Assembly: GCA_041395325.1 (NCBI GenBank)
Contig: JAWLAT010000023.1
Location: 1 to 64,000 of the forward strand
Source: JAWLAT01 sp041395325
GTDB taxonomy: Bacteria; Pseudomonadota; Gammaproteobacteria; Xanthomonadales; SZUA-5
Direction: 5' to 3'
Length of the DNA: 64,000 nt
Shown here: in pieces, positions 63,218 through 64,000 of the stretch
Position numbering within the stretch: the stretch's first letter is position 1
Layout of the letters: the number at the start of each line of letters is the position of its first letter
Program-made: the position numbers and the translations under genes
The notes under the pieces: generated by a model
Told to the model about the DNA's origin: nothing
What the model saw: the letters and a program-made list of their open reading frames with translations, nothing else
Databases searched by the model: none

Positions 63218-64000
63218 TCAGCGCCCCGCGGTTTCAGCAAGGCTTGCGACGGTTTCCAGGTGGCGGCTGCCGGCTGCCGCATCGGCTGGCCGCAGCGCAA
63301 TCACGCGGTCGGCCGAGGCGATGGTGTCGGGTCGGTGGGCGATGATGATTCGGGTGATTTGCAACTCGCTGACCTGACGGTTGATCCAGCGTTCGCGGTC
63401 CACGTCCAGGTGACTGGTGGCCTCGTCCAGCAGCAGCAGGGCGGGCTGCCTGTACAGCGCCCGGGCCAGCAACACTCGCTGCTTTTGGCCGCCGGACAGG
63501 GCCGAGCCCATGTCGCCGATCTGGGTCTCGTAGCCCATCGGCATGGCGACGATCTCGTCATGGATGCAGGCGGCGCGGCTGGCGGCGACGATGGCGTCCA
63601 GGTTGCCGGCCGGATCGAAGAAGCTGATGTTGTCGGCCACCGAGCCGGCAAACAGCTCATCGTTCTGCATCACCGCGCCGACCATCTCGCGGTAGGCGGC
63701 CAGGCCATAACGACGGATGTCGATCCCGCCGATCCGGATCGATCCCTCGGTGGGTTCCAGCAGGCCCAGCAGCAGCTTGGCCAGGGTGGTTTTGCCGCAG
63801 CCTGACGGGCCGACGATGGCCACCGCTTCACCAGCACGGATGCTGAAGTTCAGGTGGCGTATTACCCAGGGCTCGTCCTCGGCATAGCGAAAGCCGAGGT
63901 TTTCCACACACAGGCTGGGCTGCGGCGTGGGACCGACATAGCTGGACTGCTGATGGCCTTCCGGGGGCTCCAGGGCGATGTCGGCAATGCGCTCGGCGTG
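63218..64000 (-). CDS. ABC exporter for the lanthipeptide (bacteriocin-type), 5' partial
   Basis: The ATP-binding domain has Walker A GPSGCGKTTLAKLLLG, signature LSGGQKQRVLLARALY, Walker B ALLLLDEATSHLD and the H-loop IIIAHRPDT. The frame runs off the window upstream, reading HAERIADIALEPPE, which resembles the linker before the ATPase in RaxB/CvaB-type exporters. The membrane domain and any N-terminal C39 peptidase are therefore outside the window. The GA-type leader of the adjacent precursor predicts a C39 domain there. It lies 87 bp upstream of the precursor gene on the same strand. Confidence 0.88.
   Translation of the reverse strand, partial: HAERIADIALEPPEGHQQSSYVGPTPQPSLCVENLGFRYAEDEPWVIRHLNFSIRAGEAVAIVGPSGCGKTTLAKLLLGLLEPTEGSIRIGGIDIRRYGLAAYREMVGAVMQNDELFAGSVADNISFFDPAGNLDAIVAASRAACIHDEIVAMPMGYETQIGDMGSALSGGQKQRVLLARALYRQPALLLLDEATSHLDVDRERWINRQVSELQITRIIIAHRPDTIASADRVIALRPADAAAGSRHLETVASLAETAGR

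Overview
This is a GC-rich stretch of a gammaproteobacterial chromosome, most likely from Lysobacterales/Xanthomonadales. That is inferred from the rsmD-ftsY-(AsmA-like)-mutY order, the many secreted FG-GAP and Calx-beta proteins, the small palindromic repeats, and several secreted proteins sharing a C-terminal D-G-F-E motif. No rRNA or tRNA gene and no CRISPR array was seen.

Layout. 1-4.4 kb: housekeeping block rsmD (5' cut by the window edge), ftsY, an AsmA-like gene and mutY. 4.4-9.5 kb: a minus-strand run of delta-class carbonic anhydrase, membrane protein, HTTM-DCC fusion, small exported protein and sterol desaturase. The desaturase is split by a complete IS3-family element with a 3-bp target duplication; an XRE-type regulator diverges from it. 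10.4-23.1 kb: an RND efflux pair, a GPH-type MFS carrier, two AraC-type regulators, GNAT, SRPBCC and VOC proteins and a beta-lactamase-family remnant. 23.1-33.4 kb: an island of HUH/Y1 (RAYT-like) transposase elements: three full genes, one internally deleted copy and many loose ends. Their termini are inverted repeats around GGGACACCC, and the ends are locally amplified in tandem. A CoiA-like nuclease gene and a beta-propeller gene sit between copies. 33.4-38.6 kb: decayed mobile DNA (IS3-family IS407-like, IS21-family and IS91-family remnants) and a low-GC, frameshifted gene with a HEPN-like R-x4-H motif. 38.8-58.2 kb: large secreted surface-type proteins (FG-GAP propellers, a Calx-beta giant of about 3000 residues split by a frameshift, a Kelch remnant, a small Calx-beta protein) with palindromic repeat arrays between them. 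58.3-64 kb: a class I lanthipeptide cluster on the minus strand: ABC exporter (runs off the window), a 63-residue precursor, LanC and LanB.

Best candidates for a new system: (1) the lanthipeptide cluster, whose precursor has a GA-type leader and a four-Cys core; (2) the Y1-transposase element family, with terminal inverted repeats, a conserved 3' hairpin, amplified ends fused to transposase fragments and a gene-conversion tract; (3) the recurrent D-x-[LV]-[FL]-x-[SD]-G-F-E tail on otherwise unrelated secreted proteins. All functional statements are inferred from sequence reading alone; no database search was run.
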